Below, one piece after another: positions 7,163 through 15,477 of a stretch of 64,000 nucleotides of DNA. Every line of letters starts with the position of its first letter. Position 1 is the first letter of the stretch. The stretch spans positions 124,001 through 188,000 of the forward strand of contig NZ_JBHZTH010000005.1 in the NCBI RefSeq assembly GCF_046545555.1. Reading direction: 5' to 3'. The position numbers and the translations under genes are program-made. The notes beneath the pieces were generated by a model. It was not told where the DNA came from. It ran no database searches and saw only the letters and a program-made list of their open reading frames with translations. This DNA comes from Winogradskyella sp046545555. Lineage in GTDB: Bacteria > Bacteroidota > Bacteroidia > Flavobacteriales > Flavobacteriaceae.

Positions 7163-9673
7163 TTAAAAATAAAACCCAAAACTACCTGTAATACCGAATT
7201 TTCTGGCACCTGGATTGTCTAGGTAATTTCCTCTAAAGTTAAAATCTAATCGCAGTACTTTAAATATATTTGCTACACCAAAACTATATTCGTAGTAAAT
7301 ACGATTATTTGGTGCTATCAAAGGAATTTCTGCTAAATTACCAGTTGTGCTTAAGGCAATATTTTCATCAGATAATTCTCCCCAAACACCTCTTAGACTC
7401 ATAATAGCTCTAAGATTATATTTCTTTAAAAAAGGAATACGTGAAAATAATCTACCATTAAAATTATGTTCAACGTGCATGGACGTATAAGTATCAGTTA
7501 CAAACTCGTAGAAATCGAGCTGAGAAAAGGTATTATATATCGAAAAATAGGTTTGATTGCCAGGCACCACACTTAATAACGCTAAAGGCACTTCGCCAAA
7601 GGTTTTACCAGCTTCAATAGATGTTGTTAAACGGCCAAACCCTCCGATTTGCCATGGTTGGATATATGAAAATTGTAGTTTAGTATAATCAAAATCACTA
7701 TCAAACCAGTTTTGATCACCACGACTTATCTGTGCAAAAAGTCGAGCAAAATTGTCATTTTTATTTTTACGCTCTACCCCAAACCCTGTCATTTGACGTT
7801 TTGGAAAATAGGATAAAGACAAGCGACTTTCAAACTGATCTACTTCATTGGAAATACCAGTAGGCGAATCGGGATCATTATAATCTAAACTAAAAGTTGG
7901 TGAAGCAGAACGCAACTGTCTAAAACTACCATCTAAACGCACTACAAAATTTCTAGAAGGCTCTATTGAAAAACCTAGATTCGTTAAATTTATGTTTGTT
8001 AACTTATCATTAGCGCCAGTACCTATAACGGCAGACGATGCTAAACTTCGTCCTAAAACATCTGTAGAACTTGTTAGACTTGCACCTATTTGCTCAACAT
8101 CTCTTCTATTACCACCAAAAATGGTGAGCCTACTCTTTTTATCAAGAAGCCATTTTCCCGAAATGCCGTATTTAAATTTATCGTCTCTAAAACCATAGGC
8201 AATAAAACCTTCTAGTCTCCATAAATCATTTGGCCCAAAATAGGTTCTACCTCCTGTTCTTAGTCGTAAACCTTCAACCTCGTTAAAGCCAAACGTTGAG
8301 AAAATTGGTCCATAATCAAAATTAATACTTGGAAATTCTACATAACCAGAAGCTAAAATACTTCCTAGATTGTAAAGGCGCTTAAACTTCTTTACAGTTT
8401 TAAGGGTGTCTAACATTTTATAGACTCCTTTCTCATCTTTATTTAAGGCTTCTAATCGGTTATTTTCCCAAAAGTCGTCTCCCCTATTATAAGCATCTAA
8501 ATCATAGTCGTAAACAACTTCCTCGTAAAACTCTTTTCCTTTTTGTTGATTAAATTTATAGTTATCATAAAGGGTTGTTCTCTTACCATAAACTCCTCTC
8601 GATTTCTCCTTCTTGTTAAGAGCGAAATCAGATAAAAAATAATCGCGTTTTATAAGAAAAACAGAATCGCTTAATACCTCAAATTCTTGTTCAATATATA
8701 TTTCCTTTACCCAATTAATATTTGCGCTTTTAGACGCCTGCATATTAATTTCTTTTATCGCGTATGTAGAATCGTTAACCCAAAAATCTCCCTTAAAGGT
8801 CAACTCGTTTTTTCGTCTTGGATAGTATATAATATTGTAACACCATTTATTATCTATAAATGCACTATCGGAAAGCACGTAGTTATAAGTTTGAACTCCT
8901 GTCCTACTCAAAGGGCTCACAAAACTCTTATCAAAGAATTTTAGGTAATTATCATAAACGTCGTAGTCTGAATACAAATCATCAATAAAATCTATAATTA
9001 CTTGATTATTGCTAAAACCAGAATTTTTATTGCCTTTTAGGTCTTCTCGTTTTTCGTTGATGAGGTTGTCTCCATAAACCTTCTTAACTGACTCATTTAA
9101 AAAAATAGGTAGGTAAGTCTTTCCTGTAACTTTAGACGTATCAACTTCTTCAAAAACAAACTCCATTCCTTTAAAGAGTTTGCTTTTAATTAATGAACTA
9201 TCAATAGTGTTAAGATCGAACTCTACTTTTTCATATTGGTCGTATTCGTATTGTTTAAACTGCTTTAAACCATTTTGGCGTTTACGTTCCCATATTTTTT
9301 TTAGAATTTTAATAGCAGGATTCTCAGATGCTTTTTTTGATTGTTTACCTGTAACAATAACAACTTCATTTAATGAGGCTGCTTCTTCCTTAAGAATAAA
9401 TTTGAGATCATAATTAACACTCTTATTTAAGGGGATTTCTAATACTTCAAAACCAATAAACGATACTACAAGTGTCTTCCTTATCTCATCAGATTCTAAG
9501 TAAAATTTACCGTCTTCATTAGTGATTGTGCCTTCAGTAGATCCTTTAAAAAGGACATTAGCAAAAGGAATTGGCTCGTTGTTTTCATCAAAGACATAAC
9601 CACTTACCTTTGTCTGGCTGAATGCAGACATATATCCTATTAGTAAAAATGCTATAAGTAATCTTATTTTCAT
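7163..9673 (-). CDS. DUF5686 family outer-membrane protein with carboxypeptidase-regulatory-like domain
   Basis: 836 residues. A signal peptide (ending SAFSQ) leads into a carboxypeptidase-regulatory-like beta-sandwich (about 20-105; VSGYVFDENNEPIPFANVL, GTITNEDGKFYL). A long DUF5686 region follows, ending in repeated amphipathic strands and a C-terminal GNYLDNPGARKFGITGSFGFYF-type beta-barrel end. This architecture is widespread in Bacteroidota; the protein is expected in the outer membrane with a ~300-residue barrel, and its substrate is unknown. It is not SusC: there is no TonB plug. It is a single-gene unit on the - strand with a structured 176-base gap between it and pdhB. Confidence 0.88.
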   Translation of the reverse strand: MKIRLLIAFLLIGYMSAFSQTKVSGYVFDENNEPIPFANVLFKGSTEGTITNEDGKFYLESDEIRKTLVVSFIGFEVLEIPLNKSVNYDLKFILKEEAASLNEVVIVTGKQSKKASENPAIKILKKIWERKRQNGLKQFKQYEYDQYEKVEFDLNTIDSSLIKSKLFKGMEFVFEEVDTSKVTGKTYLPIFLNESVKKVYGDNLINEKREDLKGNKNSGFSNNQVIIDFIDDLYSDYDVYDNYLKFFDKSFVSPLSRTGVQTYNYVLSDSAFIDNKWCYNIIYYPRRKNELTFKGDFWVNDSTYAIKEINMQASKSANINWVKEIYIEQEFEVLSDSVFLIKRDYFLSDFALNKKEKSRGVYGKRTTLYDNYKFNQQKGKEFYEEVVYDYDLDAYNRGDDFWENNRLEALNKDEKGVYKMLDTLKTVKKFKRLYNLGSILASGYVEFPSINFDYGPIFSTFGFNEVEGLRLRTGGRTYFGPNDLWRLEGFIAYGFRDDKFKYGISGKWLLDKKSRLTIFGGNRRDVEQIGASLTSSTDVLGRSLASSAVIGTGANDKLTNINLTNLGFSIEPSRNFVVRLDGSFRQLRSASPTFSLDYNDPDSPTGISNEVDQFESRLSLSYFPKRQMTGFGVERKNKNDNFARLFAQISRGDQNWFDSDFDYTKLQFSYIQPWQIGGFGRLTTSIEAGKTFGEVPLALLSVVPGNQTYFSIYNTFSQLDFYEFVTDTYTSMHVEHNFNGRLFSRIPFLKKYNLRAIMSLRGVWGELSDENIALSTTGNLAEIPLIAPNNRIYYEYSFGVANIFKVLRLDFNFRGNYLDNPGARKFGITGSFGFYF

Positions 9674-9704
9674 GTGTTAATGTCTATGATATTTTGAGGT
9701 TACA

Positions 9705-9757
9705 TGGCAGAGATCTTTTTTATCTATATGAGTATAAAAAAGGAATAATCTATGCCA
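9705..9757. repeat. Imperfect long hairpin between the DUF5686 gene and pdhB
   Basis: TGGCA (9705-9709) pairs with TGCCA (9753-9757). An inner 9-bp stem, CTTTTTTAT (9715-9723) with ATAAAAAAG (9734-9742), encloses a 10-base loop. It could act as a transcription stop for pdhB or as a leader element for the DUF5686 gene, both of which are on the - strand. Confidence 0.4.
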
Positions 9758-9767
9758 GTCATAAAAA

Positions 9768-9826
9768 ATTAAACTTCATCAACAACCATGCTAAACTTAA
9801 GTTCTAGGTCACTAATGAAGTTTAAT
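9768..9826. repeat. 12-bp inverted repeat downstream of pdhB
   Basis: ATTAAACTTCAT (9768-9779) is the exact reverse complement of ATGAAGTTTAAT (9815-9826). The 35-base loop contains the palindrome AACTTAAGTT. It starts 24 bases beyond the pdhB stop codon and is probably a 3' end structure of that transcript. Confidence 0.45.
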
Positions 9827-9849
9827 AAACGTAAAAAAATACGTTTTAT

Positions 9850-10827
9850 TTATTTGTACATCACTTTTTTCACTGCTTTTACAACAGAGTCGCTATTTGG
9901 TAACCACTCTTCTAATAATACAGGTGAATAAGGAGCTGGCGTATCTGCGGTATTTATTTTTACTATAGGTGCATCTAAATAATCAAATGCTTCTGATTGT
10001 ACTAAATACGTTATTTCTGTAGCTACGTTTCCAAAAGGCCAAGCTTCTTCCAAAATCACTAAACGATTTGTTTTTTTAACCGATGTTAAAATTGCGTTTC
10101 TATCCATTGGCTTTACAGTACGCAGATCAATAATTTCACAAGAAATACCTTCTTTCTCTAATTCATCTGCTGCTATGTATGCTTCTTTAATTATTTTACC
10201 AAAAGATACAATTGTGACATCACTACCTTCACGCTTAATCTCAGCTACACCAATAGGAATAGTATATTCTCCCTCTGGCACTTCTCCTTTATCACCATAC
10301 ATCTGCTCACTTTCCATAAAGATTACTGGATCATCATCTCTAATAGCAGATTTTAATAATCCTTTTGCATCGTAAGGGTTAGAAGGTACAATTACTTTTA
10401 GACCTGGCGTATTAGCAAACCAATTTTCAAAAGATTGTGAATGTGTTGCACCTAACTGGCCCGCAGAACCTGTTGGACCTCTAAAAACAATCGGACATTT
10501 AAATTGTCCGCCAGACATCTGTCTAATTTTCGCAGCATTATTAATTATTTGATCAATTCCTACTAAAGAGAAGTTAAAAGTCATGTACTCTACTATAGGA
10601 CGATTACCTGTCATTGTAGAGCCAATTGCTATACCAGCAAAACCAAGTTCGGCAATTGGTGTATCGATAACACGCTTTGCTCCAAACTCATCTAACATAC
10701 CTTTCGATGCTTTATAAGCACCATTATATTCAGCTACTTCCTCTCCCATTAAGTAAATGCTTTCATCTCTGCGCATTTCTTCACTCATCGCTTCACAAAT
10801 AGCTTCTCTAAATTGAATTGTCTTCAT
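9850..10827 (-). CDS. pdhB: Pyruvate dehydrogenase E1 component, beta subunit
   Basis: 325 residues, full length for the family. It provides the second half of the thiamine-diphosphate site of the alpha2beta2 E1 of the pyruvate dehydrogenase complex, converting pyruvate to acetyl-dihydrolipoyl-E2 plus CO2 in the cytosol. Visible hallmarks are the start TIQFREAICEAMSEEMRRD, GEEVAEYNGAYKASKGM, DTPIAELGFAGIAIG, the FRGPTGSAGQLGATHSQSFE segment, and the C-terminal transketolase domain (LRTVKPMD, EEAWPFG). The related alpha-ketoacid E1 beta subunits are close, but the sequence reads as PDH type. The E1 alpha subunit is not adjacent, as is common in Flavobacteriaceae. Divergent to etfBA across a 281-base gap. 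Confidence 0.93.
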   Translation of the reverse strand: MKTIQFREAICEAMSEEMRRDESIYLMGEEVAEYNGAYKASKGMLDEFGAKRVIDTPIAELGFAGIAIGSTMTGNRPIVEYMTFNFSLVGIDQIINNAAKIRQMSGGQFKCPIVFRGPTGSAGQLGATHSQSFENWFANTPGLKVIVPSNPYDAKGLLKSAIRDDDPVIFMESEQMYGDKGEVPEGEYTIPIGVAEIKREGSDVTIVSFGKIIKEAYIAADELEKEGISCEIIDLRTVKPMDRNAILTSVKKTNRLVILEEAWPFGNVATEITYLVQSEAFDYLDAPIVKINTADTPAPYSPVLLEEWLPNSDSVVKAVKKVMYK

Positions 10828-11022
10828 TTTTTAGTTTTTTTCGAATAACAAAAATAGCAATAATTCAGTTTAATTTTAAAATAATAAAGCGGATAAAATG
10901 TACACTCAAAAATAAAATAGTCCTTTACTTTTCTCAACATCAGTTTAACGATTGAATTCTCAAAAAAACAAGAAATGATTACTAATTTCATAGTTTATTG
11001 TTAATTTTTTTAAAAAAACAAT

Positions 11023-11050
11023 AATTTTACTATGCATGCATAGTAAAATT
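11023..11050. promoter_or_regulatory. 28-bp perfect palindrome, candidate operator before etfBA
   Basis: AATTTTACTATGCA is followed immediately by its exact reverse complement TGCATAGTAAAATT. It lies 58 bases upstream of the etfB start, within the -33 region relative to a TATCTTTG box at 11065-11072. A dimeric repressor (for example TetR type) binding here would control etfBA. Which regulator binds is unknown. Confidence 0.6.
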
Positions 11051-11064
11051 CCAATTATTATATT

Positions 11065-11072
11065 TATCTTTG
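11065..11072 (+). promoter_or_regulatory. Candidate -7 box for etfBA
   Basis: TATCTTTG fits the Bacteroidota -7 consensus TAnnTTTG, 36 bases before the etfB ATG. The usual -33 TTG is not obvious, because that position is occupied by the 28-bp palindrome. Confidence 0.45.
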
Positions 11073-11108
11073 CCTTCCAAAGAAAGACGTTTAAATAAAT
11101 AATTTTAT

Positions 11109-11855
11109 ATGAAGATATTAGTATGTATCAGCCATGTTCCTGATACAACCTCAAAAATAAATTTCACCGATGGAGAAACTAAGTTTGACACTAATGGTGT
11201 TCAATTTGTTATAAATCCTAATGATGAGTTTGGTCTTACCCGAGCAATGTGGTTCAAAGAAAAGCAAGGTGCAAGTGTAGATGTTGTTAATGTTGGTGGG
11301 CCAGAAACTGAACCAACCTTAAGAAAAGCATTGGCTATTGGTGCAGACTCAGCAATACGAGTAAATACTGAGGCTACTGATGGATTTGCAGTAGCAAAGC
11401 AATTAGCAAATGTTGTAAAAAACGGGAGTTATGATTTAGTTATTGCAGGTAGAGAGTCTATTGATTATAATGGTGGAATGGTGCCTGGCATGTTAGCTGC
11501 TATGATTGACGCAAATTTTGTTGCCAATTGTATTAGTTTAGATATTGACGGAACAAATGCAAAAGCAGTTAGAGAAATAGATGGTGGAAAAGAAAGTGTT
11601 ACAACGTCTTTACCACTTGTAATTGGTGGTCAAAAAGGACTCGTAGAAGAAAGTGATCTTCGTATACCAAACATGAGAGGTATTATGATGGCTCGTAAAA
11701 AACCATTAACTGTTGTTGAATCAACTGACGCAAGTGCCGAAACAAAAGCTACAAGTTTTGAAAAGCCTGCTCCAAGAGGTGCCGTAAAATTGGTAGATGC
11801 AGATAATATTGATGAATTAGTAAACTTGCTTCATAATGAAGCTAAAGTGATTTAA
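11109..11855 (+). CDS. etfB: Electron transfer flavoprotein, beta subunit
   Basis: 248 residues, normal for ETF beta. With the alpha subunit it forms the soluble FAD/AMP heterodimer that carries electrons from acyl-CoA dehydrogenases to the membrane quinone pool. Family marks are the start KILVCISHVPDTTSKI, the FVINPNDEFGLTRAMW region, and AGRESIDYNGGMVPGMLAAM followed by a C-terminal arm that wraps the alpha subunit. The alpha gene follows 12 bases downstream, so the two form an operon. A perfect 28-bp palindrome upstream suggests repressor control, in keeping with fatty-acid or amino-acid catabolic regulation (inference). Confidence 0.95.
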   Translation: MKILVCISHVPDTTSKINFTDGETKFDTNGVQFVINPNDEFGLTRAMWFKEKQGASVDVVNVGGPETEPTLRKALAIGADSAIRVNTEATDGFAVAKQLANVVKNGSYDLVIAGRESIDYNGGMVPGMLAAMIDANFVANCISLDIDGTNAKAVREIDGGKESVTTSLPLVIGGQKGLVEESDLRIPNMRGIMMARKKPLTVVESTDASAETKATSFEKPAPRGAVKLVDADNIDELVNLLHNEAKVI

Positions 11856-11867
11856 AAAATAAGAAAT

Positions 11868-12830
11868 ATGTCTATTTTAGTATATACAGAGTCCGATAAT
11901 GGAAAATTTAAGAAAGCTGCTTTAGAAGTAGTTTCTTATGCAAAGGCAATAGCTGATCAAATGGGTACTTCGGTTACCGCAATATCTATAAATGCAGATA
12001 ATGAAGCTGAATTAGGAAATTATGGAGCTACAAAAGTATTGTCTATAAAGAATGATACCTTAAGTGCTTTCAACGCCAAGAAATATGCTGCGGCTATTGA
12101 GAATGCTGCAAAAAATGAAGGATCTAAAGTAGTGGTTTTAAGTTCTAGTGCAGATAGCAAATATTTAGCACCACTTTTAGCTGTTGGTTTAGAGGCTGGC
12201 TATGTTTCAAATGTTATGGAAGCACCATCTAGCGTTTCTCCATTTACGGTTAAACGCACTGCTTTTACTAACAAAGCTTATGCAAATACCGAGATTACTA
12301 CCGAAGTAAAGATTGTTGGATTATCTAATAATTCATTCGGACTTGTTGAGTCTGGCGGTAGCGCTACAGTTGAAAGCTTCTCTCCTTCTCTTCCAGAATC
12401 TGGAGTAAATGTAGAATCCGTTGATAAAGCAACAGATAAAGTGACTATAGCCGATGCAGAAACTGTCGTTTCTGGCGGAAGAGGTTTAAAAGGTCCTGAA
12501 AACTGGGGAATGATTGAAGAATTAGCAGAAGTACTTGGAGCTGCAACAGCATGTTCTAAACCTGTTTCTGATTTAGGTTGGAGACCTCACAGTGAGCATG
12601 TTGGACAAACAGGAAAACCAGTGGCGTCTAATCTATATATTGCTATCGGTATTTCTGGTGCGATACAACATTTAGCAGGTATCAATTCATCTAAAGTTAA
12701 AGTTGTTATTAATACAGATGCTGAAGCGCCTTTCTTTAAAGCTGCTGACTACGGTATTGTTGGTGATGCATTTGAAGTTGTACCCACACTAATCGAAAAA
12801 TTAAAAGCTTTTAAAGCACAAAACGCATAA
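11868..12830 (+). CDS. etfA: Electron transfer flavoprotein, alpha subunit
   Basis: 320 residues. The N-terminal half is the ETF alpha/beta domain. The C-terminal half has the FAD-binding signature: VVSGGRGLKGPENW, then CSKPVSDLGWRPHSEHVGQTGK, and the family pattern LYIAIGISGAIQHLAGI, KVKVVINTDAEAPFFKAADYGIVGD. It works in the cytosol with EtfB, passing electrons from dehydrogenases towards ETF:quinone oxidoreductase. It is the second gene of the etfBA pair. A complex hairpin region (12858-12921) begins 28 bases past the stop and probably ends the transcript. Confidence 0.95.
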   Translation: MSILVYTESDNGKFKKAALEVVSYAKAIADQMGTSVTAISINADNEAELGNYGATKVLSIKNDTLSAFNAKKYAAAIENAAKNEGSKVVVLSSSADSKYLAPLLAVGLEAGYVSNVMEAPSSVSPFTVKRTAFTNKAYANTEITTEVKIVGLSNNSFGLVESGGSATVESFSPSLPESGVNVESVDKATDKVTIADAETVVSGGRGLKGPENWGMIEELAEVLGAATACSKPVSDLGWRPHSEHVGQTGKPVASNLYIAIGISGAIQHLAGINSSKVKVVINTDAEAPFFKAADYGIVGDAFEVVPTLIEKLKAFKAQNA

Positions 12831-12857
12831 TTTTATTAAATTGTAATAGTAAAAGGG

Positions 12858-12921
12858 CTGTTTAAATTAGCACCAAGTCGAAATCATTCGATGCCGTTTG
12901 GTAAAGTCCTAATTTAAACAG
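12858..12921. repeat. Nested inverted repeat between etfA and the nuclease gene
   Basis: Outer 13-bp perfect stem CTGTTTAAATTAG (12858-12870) with CTAATTTAAACAG (12909-12921). The 38-base interior holds two further nested stems: ACCAA/TTGGT (12872-12876 with 12898-12902) and TCGAA/TTCGA (12878-12882 with 12887-12891). It may be a terminator-like 3' structure for etfA or a 5' leader for the next gene, which starts 20 bases on. Confidence 0.55.
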
Positions 12922-12941
12922 TTCTTTGTGTTTTATATTTT

Positions 12942-13556
12942 ATGAGCTTAGTACGTTTAAATATCAAAGGCATTTCATATAGCCAAACTCAAAATGGCGC
13001 TTATGCTTTAATCCTTAATGAAGTTGACGGTGACAGAAAACTACCAATTGTTATTGGTGCTTTTGAGGCACAATCTATAGCTATTGCTTTAGAAAAAGAA
13101 ATACGACCTCCAAGACCGCTTACCCACGACTTATTTAAAAATTTTGCTGATCGCTTTGATATTGTTGTCAAACAAGTGATTATTCATAAATTAGTAGATG
13201 GTGTGTTTTATTCTAGCCTTATTTGTGAGCGGGATAAAATAGAAGAAATTATTGATGCAAGAACTAGCGACGCTATAGCGTTAGCATTACGTTTTCAAGC
13301 TCCTATATTTACGTATAAGAATATTTTAGACAAAGCAGGTATTTATCTAAAGGTGAATCCAAAAAGTGATGAAGAAGAACAAGATAGTATTCTTGTTGAT
13401 GATATTATTGCTGAAGAAATAGAAGCTGCTGCTGTTGAACAAGTGGGTTATAAAGACCACACTACAGAAGAACTTCACAACCTCTTAGAAGAAGCTGTAA
13501 ATAATGAAGATTATGAAAAAGCCGCTAAGATTAGAGATGAAATTTCTAAACGCTAA
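12942..13556 (+). CDS. Bifunctional nuclease (DUF151) family protein with C-terminal UVR motif
   Basis: 204 residues. Residues 1-135 form the DUF151/BFN domain: RLNIKGISYSQTQNGAYALIL, LPIVIGAFEAQSIAIALE, RPLTHDLFKNF, and the ARTSDAIALALRFQAPIF signature. The C-terminal ~35 residues (ELHNLLEEAVNNEDYEKAAK, then IRDEIS) match the UVR motif that binds UvrA/UvrB-type or Clp-type partners. This two-domain form is standard in Bacteroidota. The domain is reported to have nuclease activity in plants; the bacterial role is unclear, perhaps stress or DNA repair. The next gene begins 15 bases downstream, so cotranscription with the nucleoside transporter is likely, which hints at nucleotide salvage. Confidence 0.88.
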   Translation: MSLVRLNIKGISYSQTQNGAYALILNEVDGDRKLPIVIGAFEAQSIAIALEKEIRPPRPLTHDLFKNFADRFDIVVKQVIIHKLVDGVFYSSLICERDKIEEIIDARTSDAIALALRFQAPIFTYKNILDKAGIYLKVNPKSDEEEQDSILVDDIIAEEIEAAAVEQVGYKDHTTEELHNLLEEAVNNEDYEKAAKIRDEISKR

Positions 13557-13571
13557 CCAAACAATCATTTT

Positions 13572-15275
13572 ATGAAGTACTTTTTCAAGGCCCTTATTGC
13601 TATTTTTATTGGACTTTCATCAATTACAGCACAAGAACTTGAAAAAACATGGCAGTTTCATGCTATTGAAAATACTTCGGGTCAGTCTCTTTTTAATATT
13701 TCTACAAATGATAATATTACTTTTAACAAAGGTGAATTTAATTATAATCTAAAAGCTAAGAATAATCTTATGGCTTCTGGAGATTATATGTTACAAAATA
13801 ATCTTTTAGTTTTTTATTATAACCAACCAAATGATACGATCCGTCGTTATAAAATACAGACAATCACTGACTCAACTTTAGCTTTTTCGGAAAATGATAT
13901 TATTTATAAATTTAAATCATCTAAAAAGGATACTTTAATAAAGGCTGCAACCACTAACACTATAATACCAAGTCAAGGTTTCTCGTTCAACAGTTTATGG
14001 AGAGGAGTTTTAGGAATGGTAACTCTTATATTTATAGCATTTCTCTTCAGTAGTAATCGAAAGGCCATCAATTGGAAAACAGTAGGTGTTGGTTTAGCAT
14101 TTCAACTTATTATAGCAGTTGGTGTTTTAAAGGTAGAAGCTGTAAAGACTGTGTTTGAATATGTCGGACAAGGATTCATTGCTATTCTTGGCTTTACTCA
14201 GGCTGGTAGTGAGTTTCTATTTGGTGGTATGTTAGATATAAATTCTTTCGGATACATTTTTGCTTTTCAGGTATTACCAACAATCATATTCTTTTCAGCT
14301 TTGACTTCTGTCTTATTTTACTTAGGGATAATACAAAAAGTAGTAAAAGGCATGGGCTGGTTATTAACGAAAGTATTAGGAATTTCTGGTGCAGAAAGTT
14401 TGAGTGTTGCTGGTAATATATTTTTGGGGCAAACTGAAGCTCCATTATTGATAAAGGCATATTTAGAAAAAATGAATAAGTCAGAAATTCTATTAGTAAT
14501 GATAGGAGGAATGGCGACTGTTGCGGGTGCTGTTTTAGCGGCATACATAGGGTTTTTAGGTGGTGATGATCCAGCTCTGCAATTATTCTATGCTAAGCAT
14601 TTATTAGCTGCTTCTGTAATGGCTGCGCCAGGAGCTATAGTTATCTCTAAAATATTGTTTCCACAAATAGAAGAAATTAATACTGACGTTGAAGTTTCGC
14701 AGGAGAAAATAGGATCAAATATTTTAGAGTCTATTGCAAATGGAACTACTGAAGGTTTAAAATTAGCAGTAAACGTTGGTGCTATGCTGTTAGTTTTTGT
14801 TGCTTTCATTGCTATGATTAATGGAATACTCGGTGGAATTGGAGATATCACTTCTCTCAATGACTGGGTCGTGGCGAATACACCATATAAAGCGTTATCA
14901 TTAGAATTCATACTAGGCTATACATTTGCACCACTAATGTGGTTAATTGGTATTGCTCAAGAAGATATGGCACTAATGGGGCAACTTTTGGGCATAAAAC
15001 TAGCAGCAAGTGAATTCATTGGTTACATTCAGTTAGCAGATTTAAAAGATGTCACCAGTGCTACGCATTTAAAATATCAAAAGTCAGTCATAATGGCAAC
15101 CTACATGCTTTGTGGATTTGCTAACTTTGCCTCTATAGGTATACAGATTGGAGGTATTGGTTCTTTAGCACCAGGACAACGCAAGCAGTTATCTAAATTT
15201 GGTATAAAGGCCTTAATTGGTGGTACTATTGCTTCCTTGATTTCTGCTACTATTGCAGGAATGATTATTGGATAG
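13572..15275 (+). CDS. nupC: NupC/CNT-type nucleoside transporter with N-terminal periplasmic domain
   Basis: 567 residues, versus about 400 for ordinary NupC. Residues 1-20 are a signal peptide (SSITAQ). Residues 21-~130 look like a small beta-rich, lipocalin-like domain (ELEKTWQFHAIE; LMASGDYMLQNNLLVFYY). From ~145 a concentrative nucleoside transporter follows, with Nucleos_tra2_N, Gate and C-terminal domains; visible marks are GNIFLGQTEAPLLIKAYL, VAGAVLAAYIGFLG and GFANFASIGIQIGGIG. It should carry nucleosides inward with a cation across the inner membrane. The extension is seen in related Bacteroidota proteins and might capture substrate. It follows the DUF151 gene by 15 bases. Confidence 0.88.
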   Translation: MKYFFKALIAIFIGLSSITAQELEKTWQFHAIENTSGQSLFNISTNDNITFNKGEFNYNLKAKNNLMASGDYMLQNNLLVFYYNQPNDTIRRYKIQTITDSTLAFSENDIIYKFKSSKKDTLIKAATTNTIIPSQGFSFNSLWRGVLGMVTLIFIAFLFSSNRKAINWKTVGVGLAFQLIIAVGVLKVEAVKTVFEYVGQGFIAILGFTQAGSEFLFGGMLDINSFGYIFAFQVLPTIIFFSALTSVLFYLGIIQKVVKGMGWLLTKVLGISGAESLSVAGNIFLGQTEAPLLIKAYLEKMNKSEILLVMIGGMATVAGAVLAAYIGFLGGDDPALQLFYAKHLLAASVMAAPGAIVISKILFPQIEEINTDVEVSQEKIGSNILESIANGTTEGLKLAVNVGAMLLVFVAFIAMINGILGGIGDITSLNDWVVANTPYKALSLEFILGYTFAPLMWLIGIAQEDMALMGQLLGIKLAASEFIGYIQLADLKDVTSATHLKYQKSVIMATYMLCGFANFASIGIQIGGIGSLAPGQRKQLSKFGIKALIGGTIASLISATIAGMIIG

Positions 15276-15455
15276 TCTTCTTAAAATTCTTATAAAGCAA
15301 TAGTTAATAACTTATTATATAACAGAAGTATGTAATATTAAAATTTAATGCTTTTTTTTTAATTTCGTTCAACATAATGAATTGTCATTTTCAGTAGATA
15401 AGAAATGTCTTTTTGTTATTTTATTCCATTTGGATTTTAGTTTAATTTAAAGAGA

Positions 15456-15472
15456 TTCCCACTTTGTGGGAA
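15456..15472 (+). promoter_or_regulatory. Hairpin overlapping the thyA ribosome-binding region
   Basis: TTCCCAC-TTT-GTGGGAA forms a perfect 7-bp stem with a three-base loop, ending five bases before the thyA ATG. In RNA it could limit ribosome access. Similar short palindromes occur as scattered repeats in flavobacterial genomes, so it may only be one of those. Confidence 0.45.
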
Positions 15473-15477
15473 ATGTT

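Noticed and set aside
7163..9673. SusC/TonB-dependent receptor
   Set aside because: A carboxypeptidase-like domain is present, but no TonB plug or receptor signature; the remainder fits DUF5686.
14284..14911. Several - strand reading frames inside the nucleoside transporter gene
   Set aside because: Shadows of a well-supported membrane protein gene; translations show no domain features and overlap each other.
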